DNA of 64,000 nt, taken from contig NZ_JAGJDY010000008.1 in NCBI RefSeq assembly GCF_018100795.1, positions 186,001 through 250,000 on the forward strand, in the 5' to 3' direction. The DNA is from Alteromonas sp. MMG017 (GTDB lineage Bacteria; Pseudomonadota; Gammaproteobacteria; Enterobacterales; Alteromonadaceae). Of the stretch, positions 44,379-53,722 are shown piece after piece. The stretch's first letter is position 1. Each line of letters begins with the position of its first letter. The notes under the pieces are model-generated. The model did not search any database, was not told where the DNA came from, and worked only from the letters and a program-made list of their open reading frames with translations. The position numbers and the translations under genes are program-made.

Positions 44379-45089
44379 TTAAAAGCCCCACATTCCAATA
44401 TTGTCTATTTTAAGACGACGAGGTTGCTGTAGTAAATAAACGAGCATATCAGCAAGATCATCATTTTGAATAAGCCCTGAATCAATTTCATCCTTTGGCG
44501 TTTTTTGAGATTGAATAAGCGCAGGGTTGAGTGAATGAACATGAATGCCGTACTCACGCACTTCTTCCTGAAGGGCTTTACCTAGCCCCACCATGGCAAA
44601 TTTTGACGCGCAATAGACGCCTGCATTGGCATAGCCGTTAAGCGCAGCTTGTGAGGCAATATTTACCACGTACCCATCTTTTTGCTTAATCATATTGGGC
44701 ACCACGTTTTTGCACATCAAAAATGTACCTTTAACGTTGGTATCCATAACGTCATCCCAGTCGCTTTCGCTGGTCTCACAAATTAAGGTTTCTTTGCCAA
44801 AGCCACTGTTATTTACCAATACTTGAATATCGCCGAACTGCGAATGTACTTCCTGTATAAAGTAACTTACCGCAGATGCATCACTAATATCGCAAACTTG
44901 GCCATAAATACGCTTACCGAATTGGGCTTCAAATTCTGCTACTGTGTCATTAATAGTGGCTGCGGTTCTTCCGCAAATAGCGACCTTCATACCTTCTTGA
45001 AGTAGTCTTAGGGTAAGGGACTTACCCAGACCTTTACCGCCGCCGGTAACAATCGCCACTTTCTCGTTTACTGAATAATGTTGTGACAT
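44379..45089 (-). CDS. Short-chain dehydrogenase/reductase
   Basis: A 236-residue classical SDR with an NAD(P) Rossmann motif VTGGGKGLGKSL at about residues 15-26, the NNSGFG variant of the NNAG motif, the catalytic Ser in VNIASQAAL and the catalytic YCASK near residue 155. It is closest in feel to 3-oxoacyl-ACP reductase-like proteins, but the C-terminal substrate region is short. Substrate is unknown. It has no operon partner. Confidence 0.88.
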   Translation of the reverse strand: MSQHYSVNEKVAIVTGGGKGLGKSLTLRLLQEGMKVAICGRTAATINDTVAEFEAQFGKRIYGQVCDISDASAVSYFIQEVHSQFGDIQVLVNNSGFGKETLICETSESDWDDVMDTNVKGTFLMCKNVVPNMIKQKDGYVVNIASQAALNGYANAGVYCASKFAMVGLGKALQEEVREYGIHVHSLNPALIQSQKTPKDEIDSGLIQNDDLADMLVYLLQQPRRLKIDNIGMWGF

Positions 45090-45517
45090 ACAGCCTCTAC
45101 TCGAGTTGTGATTTCTAAGCGCGTTAGCGCAACAAGAACATGAGCCTAGCTAATATAAAGGGGCATTCCTATCAACATACGTATGTAAGTTGTCAGTCGT
45201 GATTGCGCCGCCAATTGATGGTGTATGCGGGGAAGGGCACGGTGGATAAGGTATGTGAGCAATTGTAGGAGAAGCCTTACAGCAATGTGGTGCACGACAA
45301 GAGAAATAAATAGCGATTTAGGTAGACTTACCTGACTGAAAGATGTACATTATGCCCGCTTTAGATAATTAAAAGCTTTTTCTACTACTGCGTTGTACCC
45401 TTTTATTCTTCAGTTTTATCGAAGTTTTAATAGATATACATTTGCGTTACTAGTAAGTTAAATCTATTGCTATCCGGTGAATTTCACCAATTACTTCAAA
45501 TATATAAGGTTACAAAC
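45090..45517. other. 428-bp spacer with the cold-shock gene leader
   Basis: No coding frame is convincing here. The last 150 bp are T-rich and AT-rich and end in AAGGTTACAAAC before the cold-shock ATG, in keeping with a long 5' untranslated leader as in cspA genes. No exact cold-box was recognised. Confidence 0.45.
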
Positions 45518-45730
45518 ATGTCTGATACAGTAAACGGCACAGTTAAATGGTTCAACGAAGATAAAGGTTTTGGTTTTCTTACTCAAGACGGTGGCGGTAA
45601 AGATGTATTCGTACATTTCCGTTCAATCGCTTCTGACGGCTTCAAAACTCTTTCTGAAGGCCAAGCGGTAAGCTTCAGCGTAGAACAAGGTCAAAAAGGC
45701 CTTCAAGCTGCAAACGTTGTTGTTCTTTAA
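45518..45730 (+). CDS. Cold-shock protein, CspA family
   Basis: A 70-residue single OB-fold nucleic-acid chaperone. RNP1 reads KGFGFLTQ and RNP2 reads DVFVHFRSI, both intact, in a typical [11 protein letters not shown] context. Members bind single-stranded RNA and melt structure at low temperature or in stationary phase. The start at ATG 45518 gives the normal length; an in-frame ATG 17 codons upstream is not expected to be used. A strong terminator follows. Confidence 0.96.
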   Translation: MSDTVNGTVKWFNEDKGFGFLTQDGGGKDVFVHFRSIASDGFKTLSEGQAVSFSVEQGQKGLQAANVVVL

Positions 45731-45753
45731 GTAGAACTTTAAAATACAACGAC

Positions 45754-45783
45754 AAAAGGCTAAGTTTCTACTTAGCCTTTTTT
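45754..45783 (+). terminator. Intrinsic terminator of the cold-shock gene
   Basis: AAAAGGCTAAGT (45754-45765) pairs with ACTTAGCCTTTT (45770-45781) across a 4-nt loop and ends in T. Confidence 0.93.
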
Positions 45784-45896
45784 AATTGTGCAATACTAAT
45801 ATTTTTATTTATTTTTGGTTTGATAAGAACAGAATTTTGAAAGGAATTTTAAAACGAATAAAAAACTAGCAACATTATTATACAAAGAAAAATTAT

Positions 45897-46085
45897 ATGT
45901 CTCATACTATTAACGGCGCCTCGCTCCGTACACTTCCCCCTATTTCGACAATCTCAGTAAATAACTTCAACGTTGTTTTCACCGATACAGAGTGTCAAAA
46001 GTCAGTTCAATTTCACAACAACAAAGATACTAAAGTATTTTTACGTTGGTTGCTTAATACTACGGTTGAAAGTATTTACGCTTAG
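45897..46085 (+). CDS. Possible 62-residue hypothetical protein
   Basis: The frame runs ATG to TAG in the otherwise empty 45.78-46.27 kb spacer. The peptide (MSHTINGASLRTLPPIST...) has no known motif, no signal and no membrane helix. It ends with a hydrophobic-aromatic stretch FLRWLLNTTVESIYA. The ribosome site is weak (AAAG, AT-rich). Alternating polar and hydrophobic residues look more protein-like than random frames nearby. Whether it is expressed is uncertain. The rest of the spacer is AT-rich with no other signal seen. Confidence 0.4.
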   Translation: MSHTINGASLRTLPPISTISVNNFNVVFTDTECQKSVQFHNNKDTKVFLRWLLNTTVESIYA

Positions 46086-46273
46086 CTAGTTAGCAGGCTG
46101 AAGCAAAATTATTACTGCGTTAAGAGCTCGTGTGTCGCTATTGCCTTACAGAATATTGCGTAAAAAAAGTAAATTTCCTCTTTTATATTATGAATTTTGA
46201 GAAAGCAGGTTTATGCTTGATACAGGACAAGTAACATTTTTGTTGCCCTTTTACCTGCAGACAAGGTTCGATT

Positions 46274-47941
46274 TTGCTTTCTTACTTTCATTTGGGTGTT
46301 TTGTATTTTCTCCTTTTACTGTCGGTATTTCCCGTATTCGGTCAGGAACCTATATCAGTCGTTGATGATAAGCGCATAATTGCTGATGCTAATCTGTGGC
46401 ACGAATTAGATGATTCTTTTGATACAACAAGCCTCGAATCAAAGGATAAGCTAGCAATTTTAAAAGAGGCTTATGAAAGCGCCGCGGTTGTTCCATCACT
46501 GGGTGGGATGTCGGGAAGTTACTTCACCAAAGTAGTCTTAGATATTTCACAAAAAGGGCAGTATTTTGCAGTCGTTAATGCCAACTTCATTGATGTTGGC
46601 TTAGCATCATACTCGTCGTCTATTCAGCCTGAACCTAGCACACAAGTATTTTCTCAACTTCTTGATGACAGCACACCGCCGGTACTTCATTTTCAAGCCG
46701 TGACGGTGCAAACCGTTGTGGTGAATGAACGGGTAGAATTATGGCTGTTTATTAACGCCAAGCAGTTTCCTACGCCGGTTTCCATTACCGTGTTAGACAG
46801 TGCAGAGTTTTATCGCTTCCAAAAATTTAATAACGGTATTTCCATAGCTGGCATTACCACCATGTTCATTTTGTCGTTGCTGGCCTTGCTCATCTATTCA
46901 GGGACGAGGAAAAGAGTAGCGTTAACCTGTGCAGGCTATTTGGGTTTTCATGCTATTGGCTGGGCAGCAGCTTCTGGAATGCTAGGAGATATCGTTCATT
47001 TCCCATTTAATACCAGTTATTGGGGAATGCTACTTTTTCCTTTCGCTATTGCCTGTGCCGCGCAATTTGTCTCTGATTTATTTGAGTGCAAAACCGACCA
47101 CAAAAAATTATTTAAATTTCTAAACGTCTTAAGTGTTGTGAGCGTCGTATTAGGCGTTGGCATGTGGTTTATACCATTCACCATCGCATATTTGCTATCT
47201 CACTTATTGGCTATGTTCTGGATAGTGGTGACCATAGCGGTGGGTGTGAGCATGATTAGACAGCAAGATTTCCGCGCGAAATATTTCTTGGCAGGCAATC
47301 TACTCTACAGTGCATCACTTGGCTACTACATTGCTGCTCACAGCCAATATTTTGGTGAGCTAGCGTACCCCGAATCGGTTGTTATATTTGCATTGTCGCT
47401 AGATTGCTTATGTATTTTGTTGTGCTTAACCGAGTGGTTTAAATTGAAGCAAAAGGAGTTCAATCGAAACCAGTACTTGTCTCGCATAGACTCAATGACA
47501 CAGCTTGGTAACAGATTTTCTCTAACAGAATGCATTGAAGCCTTAAATGATTACTACGTTATTATTTACATCGACTTAGATGGTTTAAAGGCCATTAACG
47601 ATAAATACGGCCATGATGAAGGCGACAAACTTATTATTAAGACGGCGAGCCTGTTACAACAATCGTTTTACTCTTTGGGAGATATCTTTCGCTCAGGAGG
47701 CGATGAATTTGTGGGCGTATTGCATGCCGATTCGACCAGTGAAACTCGAAACGTGGCTGATAGTGCCTTATCAGTAGTATCGAATGTTTCAATGGAGCTT
47801 AGCCAGCAATGGCGTGATGCGGGTGTTAGCTTTGGGATTGCAACCAGCCTAGAAACTAACTTACCTTCTGAATGTATATCTCTCGCTGACAAACGAATGT
47901 ATCGACATAAAGCTAAATCGAAGCATCCGCGCGCTGGTTAG
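46274..47941 (+). CDS. Membrane diguanylate cyclase (7TM + GGDEF)
   Basis: A 555-residue protein that should make cyclic di-GMP. It has a signal peptide (ending near FGQEP), a periplasmic domain of about 160 residues of the 7TMR-DISM extracellular type, seven membrane helices (about residues 195-385) and a C-terminal GGDEF domain. The active site reads FRSGGDEFVG, and DSMTQLGNRFSL begins the domain. No RxxD inhibitory site precedes GGDEF, so product feedback is not expected. The start is TTG 46274; a stop codon lies 14 codons upstream and no ATG or GTG is available, so TTG is likely. Ligand is unknown. Confidence 0.9.
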   Translation: MLSYFHLGVLYFLLLLSVFPVFGQEPISVVDDKRIIADANLWHELDDSFDTTSLESKDKLAILKEAYESAAVVPSLGGMSGSYFTKVVLDISQKGQYFAVVNANFIDVGLASYSSSIQPEPSTQVFSQLLDDSTPPVLHFQAVTVQTVVVNERVELWLFINAKQFPTPVSITVLDSAEFYRFQKFNNGISIAGITTMFILSLLALLIYSGTRKRVALTCAGYLGFHAIGWAAASGMLGDIVHFPFNTSYWGMLLFPFAIACAAQFVSDLFECKTDHKKLFKFLNVLSVVSVVLGVGMWFIPFTIAYLLSHLLAMFWIVVTIAVGVSMIRQQDFRAKYFLAGNLLYSASLGYYIAAHSQYFGELAYPESVVIFALSLDCLCILLCLTEWFKLKQKEFNRNQYLSRIDSMTQLGNRFSLTECIEALNDYYVIIYIDLDGLKAINDKYGHDEGDKLIIKTASLLQQSFYSLGDIFRSGGDEFVGVLHADSTSETRNVADSALSVVSNVSMELSQQWRDAGVSFGIATSLETNLPSECISLADKRMYRHKAKSKHPRAG

Positions 47942-48476
47942 GCGCTTAGTGAAAAGGCGCTGTGTAAGAGTTCTTAATAAGGGCTCTAAATAAGGGATCA
48001 GTGAAAACGCTTAGCCTCTGTAAATAATATGATTTCGCTTTTAGTTTCAATGCCAGCTATTTAAACCGCCAAGCTTTATAGTATTAGTCTTTAAACAATT
48101 GCAATTACGCATTTCTCCATCACAGTCTACCTTATCAAGGTTTTTTTAAGCTTTACGGTGCTGCTTAGCGTAAAAAAAAGCGGCTATCATCAAGGCCAAG
48201 GGCAGTAAAAAAATTAATTCAGGTATCATGCTTAACACTCACTGTTTTGTTCACTTAATAGATAGATTAATGATTCATCATTTATTTGCAAGTAGCTCAA
48301 ATGGCTAGTTTGCTTAAATGAAAAGTCGCACGCGTGGGTTTATCTACTTTCATTTCTGTCTTCTTGCTGGGTCTGTTTCCGCATCCTTTCCGCACCTTTT
48401 TCCGCAGTCCGTGATTTTGTGTTAACGTAATTAAATAGCATAAATTTTCATAACGCATTAAAAGGGCTTAACTTTC
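47942..48476. other. 535-bp spacer between the cyclase and the esterase
   Basis: The spacer holds a small minus-strand frame at 48146-48229 and a near-palindrome AATGATTCATCATT at 48269-48282 that could be an operator for divergent promoters. A weak ACCTT/AAGGT hairpin with a T-run occurs near 48.13 kb on the plus strand. No other gene is seen. Confidence 0.45.
48146..48229 (-). CDS. Possible 27-residue membrane microprotein
   Basis: On the minus strand ATG 48229 opens a 28-codon frame ending in TAA. The peptide begins MIPELIFLLPLALMIAAFF and ends with a basic tail (YAKQHRKA), so it is a textbook single-helix membrane peptide with the positive end inside. GTGAGTG lies upstream as a poor ribosome site. 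No family is recognised. It could be a chance frame, but the sharp hydrophobic-then-basic layout is suggestive. Confidence 0.35.
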   Translation of the reverse strand: MIPELIFLLPLALMIAAFFYAKQHRKA

Positions 48477-49676
48477 ATGGCGCTGCACCGAATAAAGATT
48501 CTATGTTTGTTTTTACTATTGGTAAGCCCAATTACCTATGCTCAAGATGCTTCTGTAGAGGGTGAATTAGATAATCCTAGTTACACCCTAATTACCGAAA
48601 AGCTAACATCGAAGGTTTTATCAGAAGAGCGGACTGTGTTTGTACAGCTCCCTAAAAGCTATGCTGAAAATCCTGATAAAAAATACCCCATTATTTATCG
48701 TCTTGATGGTGTCGGTACTTTGGTTATGCTGAATGCGGTTCTAGAAAGTTTGCAATCTCAGCGGGCGGCGCCAGAAGTTATTGTAGTGGCAATCGAAAAT
48801 ACCGACCGACTACGGGATTTATACCCTAACGTAAATAAAGATCCCAACGGCCCTGTGGGTTATGGCGGCGGCGGTGCTAAATTTTTACAATTTATCACTT
48901 CAGAGCTGATGCCGATGGTGGAAAGTAAGTATCGCGTGCATGATTTTCGAGTTATTGCAGGTGCTTCGGCAGCAGGTGCTTTCTCATTGTATGCCATGCA
49001 GAAAGAGCCTGAATTGTTCAATGCCGCCTTAACTTACAGTGCTGCGGTATGGTGGGCAAATGGCGCAACGGCAAAGACTACGGTTGAGTTCTTCAAGAAT
49101 AATAAAAAGTTCGATCATTACCTTTATACCGCTATTGGCAACGAAGGTGCGCCCATGCGCCCTTATTATGATGGCATGATTTCAGATATTCGTAAAAACA
49201 AGCCTGAGGGACTGCGCTGGCATAACGATGTATTTACTGATGTTCCTCATAACCTTGTGACCAATGCAGCAAGCTTTAAAGCGTATTACAGTTTGTTTTA
49301 CTCAGAGTATATGCGCCCGAAAGACTATGATGGTGATTTGAGTTCGATTGAAAAGTATTACGAAGCGGTATCACAGCAACGCGGCGAGAAAATCGAAGCT
49401 GCGGAATGGGTGATAAGAGATTTAGGTTATCACTTCGTGACAGAACAAGATTTCGATGAAGCTATCAAGCTATTTCAGTACGGTATTGAACGCTATCCCA
49501 ATGTGCCTGATGCATATAATGGTCTTGCCTATGGCTACGAGCAATCCGGCAAGTTTGAAAAAGCTCTGGAGCAAGTGAATAAGGCATTAGCGCTAGCCTC
49601 ACCTGATTACGATGGCTATGACGTTTATGTGGGTAGACGGGAACGGTTATTGAAGGTTATTGAACAAGCAGGGTGA
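48477..49676 (+). CDS. Secreted alpha/beta-hydrolase esterase with TPR tail
   Basis: A 399-residue exported protein. The signal peptide ends near PITYAQD. The hydrolase domain belongs to the esterase D/Fes-like group: it has RTVFVQLPKSYAENPDKKYPIIYRLDG and a nucleophile elbow GASAAGAFSLY (Ser at about 163), with a candidate His in DVPHNLV. After about residue 300 come two TPR-like helical repeats (YGIERYPNVPDAYNGLAYGYEQSGKFEKAL). Targets could be siderophore or other esters, but there is no specific evidence. It is alone on its strand. Confidence 0.85.
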   Translation: MALHRIKILCLFLLLVSPITYAQDASVEGELDNPSYTLITEKLTSKVLSEERTVFVQLPKSYAENPDKKYPIIYRLDGVGTLVMLNAVLESLQSQRAAPEVIVVAIENTDRLRDLYPNVNKDPNGPVGYGGGGAKFLQFITSELMPMVESKYRVHDFRVIAGASAAGAFSLYAMQKEPELFNAALTYSAAVWWANGATAKTTVEFFKNNKKFDHYLYTAIGNEGAPMRPYYDGMISDIRKNKPEGLRWHNDVFTDVPHNLVTNAASFKAYYSLFYSEYMRPKDYDGDLSSIEKYYEAVSQQRGEKIEAAEWVIRDLGYHFVTEQDFDEAIKLFQYGIERYPNVPDAYNGLAYGYEQSGKFEKALEQVNKALALASPDYDGYDVYVGRRERLLKVIEQAG

Positions 49677-49703
49677 GAGTTGGTGAGAGTTAAAGCGCGA
49701 ATG

Positions 49704-49755
49704 TAAGCGGGCAGGAGAGTAGCTCAGTTGTACTAGCTCAGTCCCGGCCCGCTTA
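49704..49755. terminator. Long hairpin between the convergent esterase and M28 genes
   Basis: TAAGCGGGC (49704-49712) pairs with GCCCGCTTA (49747-49755) across a 34-nt loop that itself contains repeated AGCTCAG words. Lack of T-runs makes it an uncertain bidirectional terminator. Confidence 0.4.
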
Positions 49756-49762
49756 TGGCATA

Positions 49763-51163
49763 TTAAGGCTTTAATGCCACATCAGAGTCAGCAATTAAAT
49801 ATATACTTGCTGCGTAAGCAGCAATATTTTGTGCTAATTCATTTGGATCAATCTTATCAAGCGTATCATCTGGCGTATGATGCAAATCGAAATAATCCTG
49901 TCCATTTTGGTTTAATCGAATGGTCGGCACACCTTTTTTCGCCAAGGGAATGATGTCAGGGCCACCGCCAGGTACATCTGATCCCCCTCTCACTATGCCA
50001 AGAGGGGACAATATTTTTCCTACTTCATCCATTAGCAAGGTAGCTTCTGGATTGACGTTCGATACTAACTGCCAAATGGTTTGCGCACCAAAGTCAGACT
50101 CGGTTGCCAAAACATGGTTTTGTAAATTCGCATCATGTTGTTTCGCATAGGCGAATGCACCAAGTAACCCCACTTCTTCTGCACCAAACATTACCACCCG
50201 AATAGTACGCTTGGGGCGAGTAGGCAAGTTAGCAATCAACGCGGCAGCTGCGGTAGTGATAGCAACGCCTGCACCATCGTCAACCGCGCCAGTGCCTAAA
50301 TCCCAGCTGTCTAAATGGCCACCAATAAGTACGATTTCTTCAGGCTTCTCACTTCCCACTAAATCGAGAACGACATTTCCGCTTTTTACTTCGCCTTTCC
50401 ATTTTGATTCTGAATGCAATGAAAGACTTATAGGCTTGCTTAAACCGTGTAAGCGGCGAAGGTGATCTGCATCAGGATTTGAGATAGCGATAACAGGAAT
50501 ATCTGCCCATTTGTCACCGTCTTTACTCATCATCCCTGAGTGTGGGAATCTATGTGAGTCTGAGCCGACAGAGCGAACCACTAATGCGCTAGCCCCACCA
50601 CGCTGCGCATGTTGCCAGCCAATTCTACGACGTTGATTGGCTTGGCCATAACCTGCGCCAGTTTGGCTTTTAACCATTTTGTCGCCATCGACAAAAGCAA
50701 TTTTTCCGCTAAGGCTGCCATCCTTAATATCTGATAACGCGTGAATATCTCTAAAATATACTACATGGGCGTCAATACTTTCTTTTGATGGCGCACCACC
50801 ACCTAAAGCGGTGCCGTATAAATCCTGCTGATAAGGCGAGGTTAGCGATATGTGTAAATGACCTCTATCCCAAAAAGGCATCGTAAATGGTTCGATACTG
50901 ACGTTGTCGAATCCCAAACGTTCACCTAACTTTACTCCCCAGTCCCTCGCGCGCTTCTCAGCTTCAGAGCCTCCCAATCGAGGGCCTATTTCTGTTGTCA
51001 GCGATGTCACGATTTCCATGCCTAGGTCGCTTTTAAGTGCGGTGTCTATAAGATTGTTAGCAGTTTGTTTTTGTTCGCTTGTTATCACATTAGAAGCGGC
51101 CAGTATCGGACAACTAAAAAAAACGACTATAGCGCTAAAAGTGAGGCGTCTAAGTTGATGCAT
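49763..51163 (-). CDS. Secreted M28 family zinc aminopeptidase
   Basis: A 466-residue exported peptidase. The start is taken at ATG 51163, with GGAG 6 bp upstream, giving a clean signal peptide (RLTFSAIVVFFSCPILAAS). A PA-type insert lies in the middle. The catalytic M28 core shows VLIGGHLDSWDLGTGAVDDGAG (zinc His and Asp), FGAEEVGLLGAFAYAKQH (catalytic Glu pair), ESDFGA, and a late HHTPDDTLDKID with the final His. It likely trims N-terminal residues from peptides outside the cytoplasm. It is divergent from the S9 peptidase gene, and the two probably serve protein scavenging. Confidence 0.93.
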   Translation of the reverse strand: MHQLRRLTFSAIVVFFSCPILAASNVITSEQKQTANNLIDTALKSDLGMEIVTSLTTEIGPRLGGSEAEKRARDWGVKLGERLGFDNVSIEPFTMPFWDRGHLHISLTSPYQQDLYGTALGGGAPSKESIDAHVVYFRDIHALSDIKDGSLSGKIAFVDGDKMVKSQTGAGYGQANQRRRIGWQHAQRGGASALVVRSVGSDSHRFPHSGMMSKDGDKWADIPVIAISNPDADHLRRLHGLSKPISLSLHSESKWKGEVKSGNVVLDLVGSEKPEEIVLIGGHLDSWDLGTGAVDDGAGVAITTAAAALIANLPTRPKRTIRVVMFGAEEVGLLGAFAYAKQHDANLQNHVLATESDFGAQTIWQLVSNVNPEATLLMDEVGKILSPLGIVRGGSDVPGGGPDIIPLAKKGVPTIRLNQNGQDYFDLHHTPDDTLDKIDPNELAQNIAAYAASIYLIADSDVALKP

Positions 51164-51497
51164 GTATTCTCCATTGAAACTGTTATTAGGGCCAAATTTA
51201 TATAGTAACTGCAACGTACCCCAAAATTGTTTTTATTATTTAAGCGTTTTTTTCTATTTTTAACGATTTAGGCCATAAAGCAATGAGCGCGGTTGCGCGC
51301 GTAGAAGATGCTGCCGTTTACAGCCATAGTCGCTTAGCTAAAAGAAGAAAACCATGAGCGCGACCAGAATATGAAATTCACCCTATAAATACTACTTTTT
51401 ACATCAAATGTAAGGTATTTCTAGCGTTATATAAGCTATGTTAAACCTTCAATAGTCATTCTATTTATCGATTTAAAACAATTAGAGCAAACGAGCC
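51164..51497. other. 334-bp divergent promoter region of the M28 and S9 genes
   Basis: No gene is seen. TTACATCAAATGTAA at 51399-51413 is a 6-3-6 palindrome and a candidate operator. A short GCGC hairpin lies near 51.29 kb. The rest is AT-rich. Confidence 0.45.
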
Positions 51498-53576
51498 ATG
51501 AATAAGAAATATCTAAGCAAGTCGGCGTTAACACTAGTCATAGGTACATTATTTACTACCCATTCAGCGTTGGCAGACGAATCGGCAAACAATACTTTGT
51601 CTTTAAAAGACGTATTTAATCTTGAGTACGCGGCTAATCCTGTTGTTACTCCCGATGGCAAGCATGTTGTGTACGAGCGTCGTAGCATGGATATTATGAC
51701 TGATTCAATGCGCAGAAATCTGTGGTCAATAGCCTTAGATGGAAGTGCCCATCTGCCTATTCTTTCTGACAGTAAAAACCACTTTAATCCTGTGTTTTCA
51801 CCTGATGGCGCTAAAATGGCTTACCTTTCAAGTAAAGAAGGTAAGGTTCAAGTTTATCTAAAAGATTTAGCATCAAATAGCACAACTCGCGTAACCGATG
51901 TGGCAATGCGCCCGAGCGGTATGAGTTTTTCCCCAGACGGTAAATATTTAGCTTTTGCTATGTTTACACCCACTAAAGCCAAACCGTTATTTAATTTAGA
52001 TTTTAAGCCTAAAGGCGCTAAGTGGGCAGAAAACCCTCAGTATATTGACCAAACCAATTTCCAACGAGACGGTATGGGAATGAAACGCCCCGGCAACATG
52101 CAAATATATGTTGTGCCAACCATTGGCGGAACACCAAGACAAATTACCTCGGGTGAGCACGATCACGCCGGCACCATTGCCTGGTCTAAAAATGGCCAAC
52201 AGATAATCATCTCTGCAAACACCAGCGATGAAGCTGATTTCGATTTGCTCAATAGCGATCTGTTTAGCATCGACATAGACACATCAAAAGTCACTAAATT
52301 AACGGATATGAGTGGCCCAGAGCGTAGTCCTCATTTAAGTCCTAATGGAAAGAAAGTAGCTTTTGTCGGTAATGAAGATAATGGAAAGTCGAATCAGTTA
52401 AGTCAGTTGTATGTAATGAATTCGGATGGCACGGACATCGAAAACCTGACTAGTGAGCTAGACCGCTCTATCGGTACAATTAAATGGGCAGACAACGGTA
52501 AAGGTTTATATTTTAGCTATGATGATATGGGTAAGAAAAGTGTCGCCTATGTTAGTTTGTCAGGTAAGATTTCAACAAAAACAAGTAACTTAGGTGGCAC
52601 CAGTTTAGGGAGACCGTACACATCAGGCGATTACGATGTCACGCCTAAAGGCAGTGTTGTTTACACAGCGTCTGCAGGAAATCGTCCCGCAGACCTTGCA
52701 ATAGTCACCAGTAAGGGAAAAGTTAAACAACTTACTGACCTAAATGGCGATGTGTTTGACCACAAAACAGTGAACAAGCCAGAATTGTTGGAGCTGAAAA
52801 GCAGCGTAGACAATAGAGATTTACAGGCTTGGATAGTCACCCCACCTAATTTTGACCCGAAGAAAAAATACCCATTAATTTTAGAGATACATGGCGGACC
52901 TCATACTGCGTATGGCCCCAGCTACTCAACAGAAATACAATTAATGGCCGCTGCTGGCTATGTCGTTTTATATGGCAACCCACGTGGGTCTACGTCTCAA
53001 GGTGAAGAATTCGCTAATTTAATTGATAAAAATTATCCATCACAAGATTATGATGATCTTATGGATATGGTGGATGCCGCTATTGCTAAAGGCTATGTGG
53101 ATGAGTCTAACTTATTTGTTACTGGCGGTTCTGGTGGTGGAACGCTTACGTCTTGGATCATCGGTAAAACTGATCGTTTCAAAGCCTCGGTAGTAGCAAA
53201 ACCCGTTATAAACTGGACAAGCATGATTGGTACCTCTGATATCTATGCCTACATGAGCAAGTATTGGTTTTCAGACTTACCTTGGAACGATTATGAACAA
53301 TATTGGAACCGTTCGCCGTTATCATTAGTGGGCAATGTCACAACGCCAACCATGGTGCTTACCGGTGAATTAGATGTACGTACCCCCATGTCTGAAAGCG
53401 AGCAGTATTACGGCGCATTACGCTTACAAGGTGTCGATAGTGCACTGGTGCGTATTCAAGGCGCTTATCACGGCATCGCTGCTAAGCCTTCTAATTTAGC
53501 ACGTAAAGTTGGCTATATTTTAGCGTGGTTTGATAAGTACAAAGATGACGCGAACAGTGAAATGAAAGAGGATTAG
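51498..53576 (+). CDS. Secreted S9 family prolyl oligopeptidase-like peptidase
   Basis: A 692-residue exported serine peptidase. The signal peptide ends near SALADES. A WD40/TolB-like beta-propeller covers about residues 45-420 (repeats such as FSPDGAKMAYLSSKEGKVQVY). The C-terminal alpha/beta-hydrolase domain has PLILEIHGGPHTAYGP, the nucleophile elbow TGGSGGGTLTSWI (Ser at about 551), the Asp in LTGELDVRTPMSE and the His in GAYHGI. It resembles acyl-peptidase or dipeptidyl-peptidase members of family S9C. With the divergent M28 enzyme it forms a peptide-degradation pair. Confidence 0.94.
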   Translation: MNKKYLSKSALTLVIGTLFTTHSALADESANNTLSLKDVFNLEYAANPVVTPDGKHVVYERRSMDIMTDSMRRNLWSIALDGSAHLPILSDSKNHFNPVFSPDGAKMAYLSSKEGKVQVYLKDLASNSTTRVTDVAMRPSGMSFSPDGKYLAFAMFTPTKAKPLFNLDFKPKGAKWAENPQYIDQTNFQRDGMGMKRPGNMQIYVVPTIGGTPRQITSGEHDHAGTIAWSKNGQQIIISANTSDEADFDLLNSDLFSIDIDTSKVTKLTDMSGPERSPHLSPNGKKVAFVGNEDNGKSNQLSQLYVMNSDGTDIENLTSELDRSIGTIKWADNGKGLYFSYDDMGKKSVAYVSLSGKISTKTSNLGGTSLGRPYTSGDYDVTPKGSVVYTASAGNRPADLAIVTSKGKVKQLTDLNGDVFDHKTVNKPELLELKSSVDNRDLQAWIVTPPNFDPKKKYPLILEIHGGPHTAYGPSYSTEIQLMAAAGYVVLYGNPRGSTSQGEEFANLIDKNYPSQDYDDLMDMVDAAIAKGYVDESNLFVTGGSGGGTLTSWIIGKTDRFKASVVAKPVINWTSMIGTSDIYAYMSKYWFSDLPWNDYEQYWNRSPLSLVGNVTTPTMVLTGELDVRTPMSESEQYYGALRLQGVDSALVRIQGAYHGIAAKPSNLARKVGYILAWFDKYKDDANSEMKED

Positions 53577-53612
53577 AGGTTAGTTTTCTCTAGAAGTACA
53601 TCTTAAAAACCT

Positions 53613-53656
53613 AAGCCCTATATACTGTTGTAGTAATAGGGCTTTTAACTTTTTTA
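53613..53656 (+). terminator. Terminator of the S9 peptidase gene
   Basis: AAGCCCTAT (53613-53621) pairs with ATAGGGCTT (53636-53644), followed by a T-rich stretch ending in six T. Confidence 0.75.
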
Positions 53657-53722
53657 ACGCGTTAAATTGCTAAAGCATTTGTTTTAACTAAGTGATTTAT
53701 TACCAACGGCCTTATTGCTTAT

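Noticed and set aside
49704..49755. The words AGTAGCTCAGTTG and TAGCTCAG resemble a tRNA D arm
   Set aside because: No anticodon arm, T arm or acceptor pairing follows. The segment is just the loop of a hairpin, so a tRNA or tRNA remnant is not supported.
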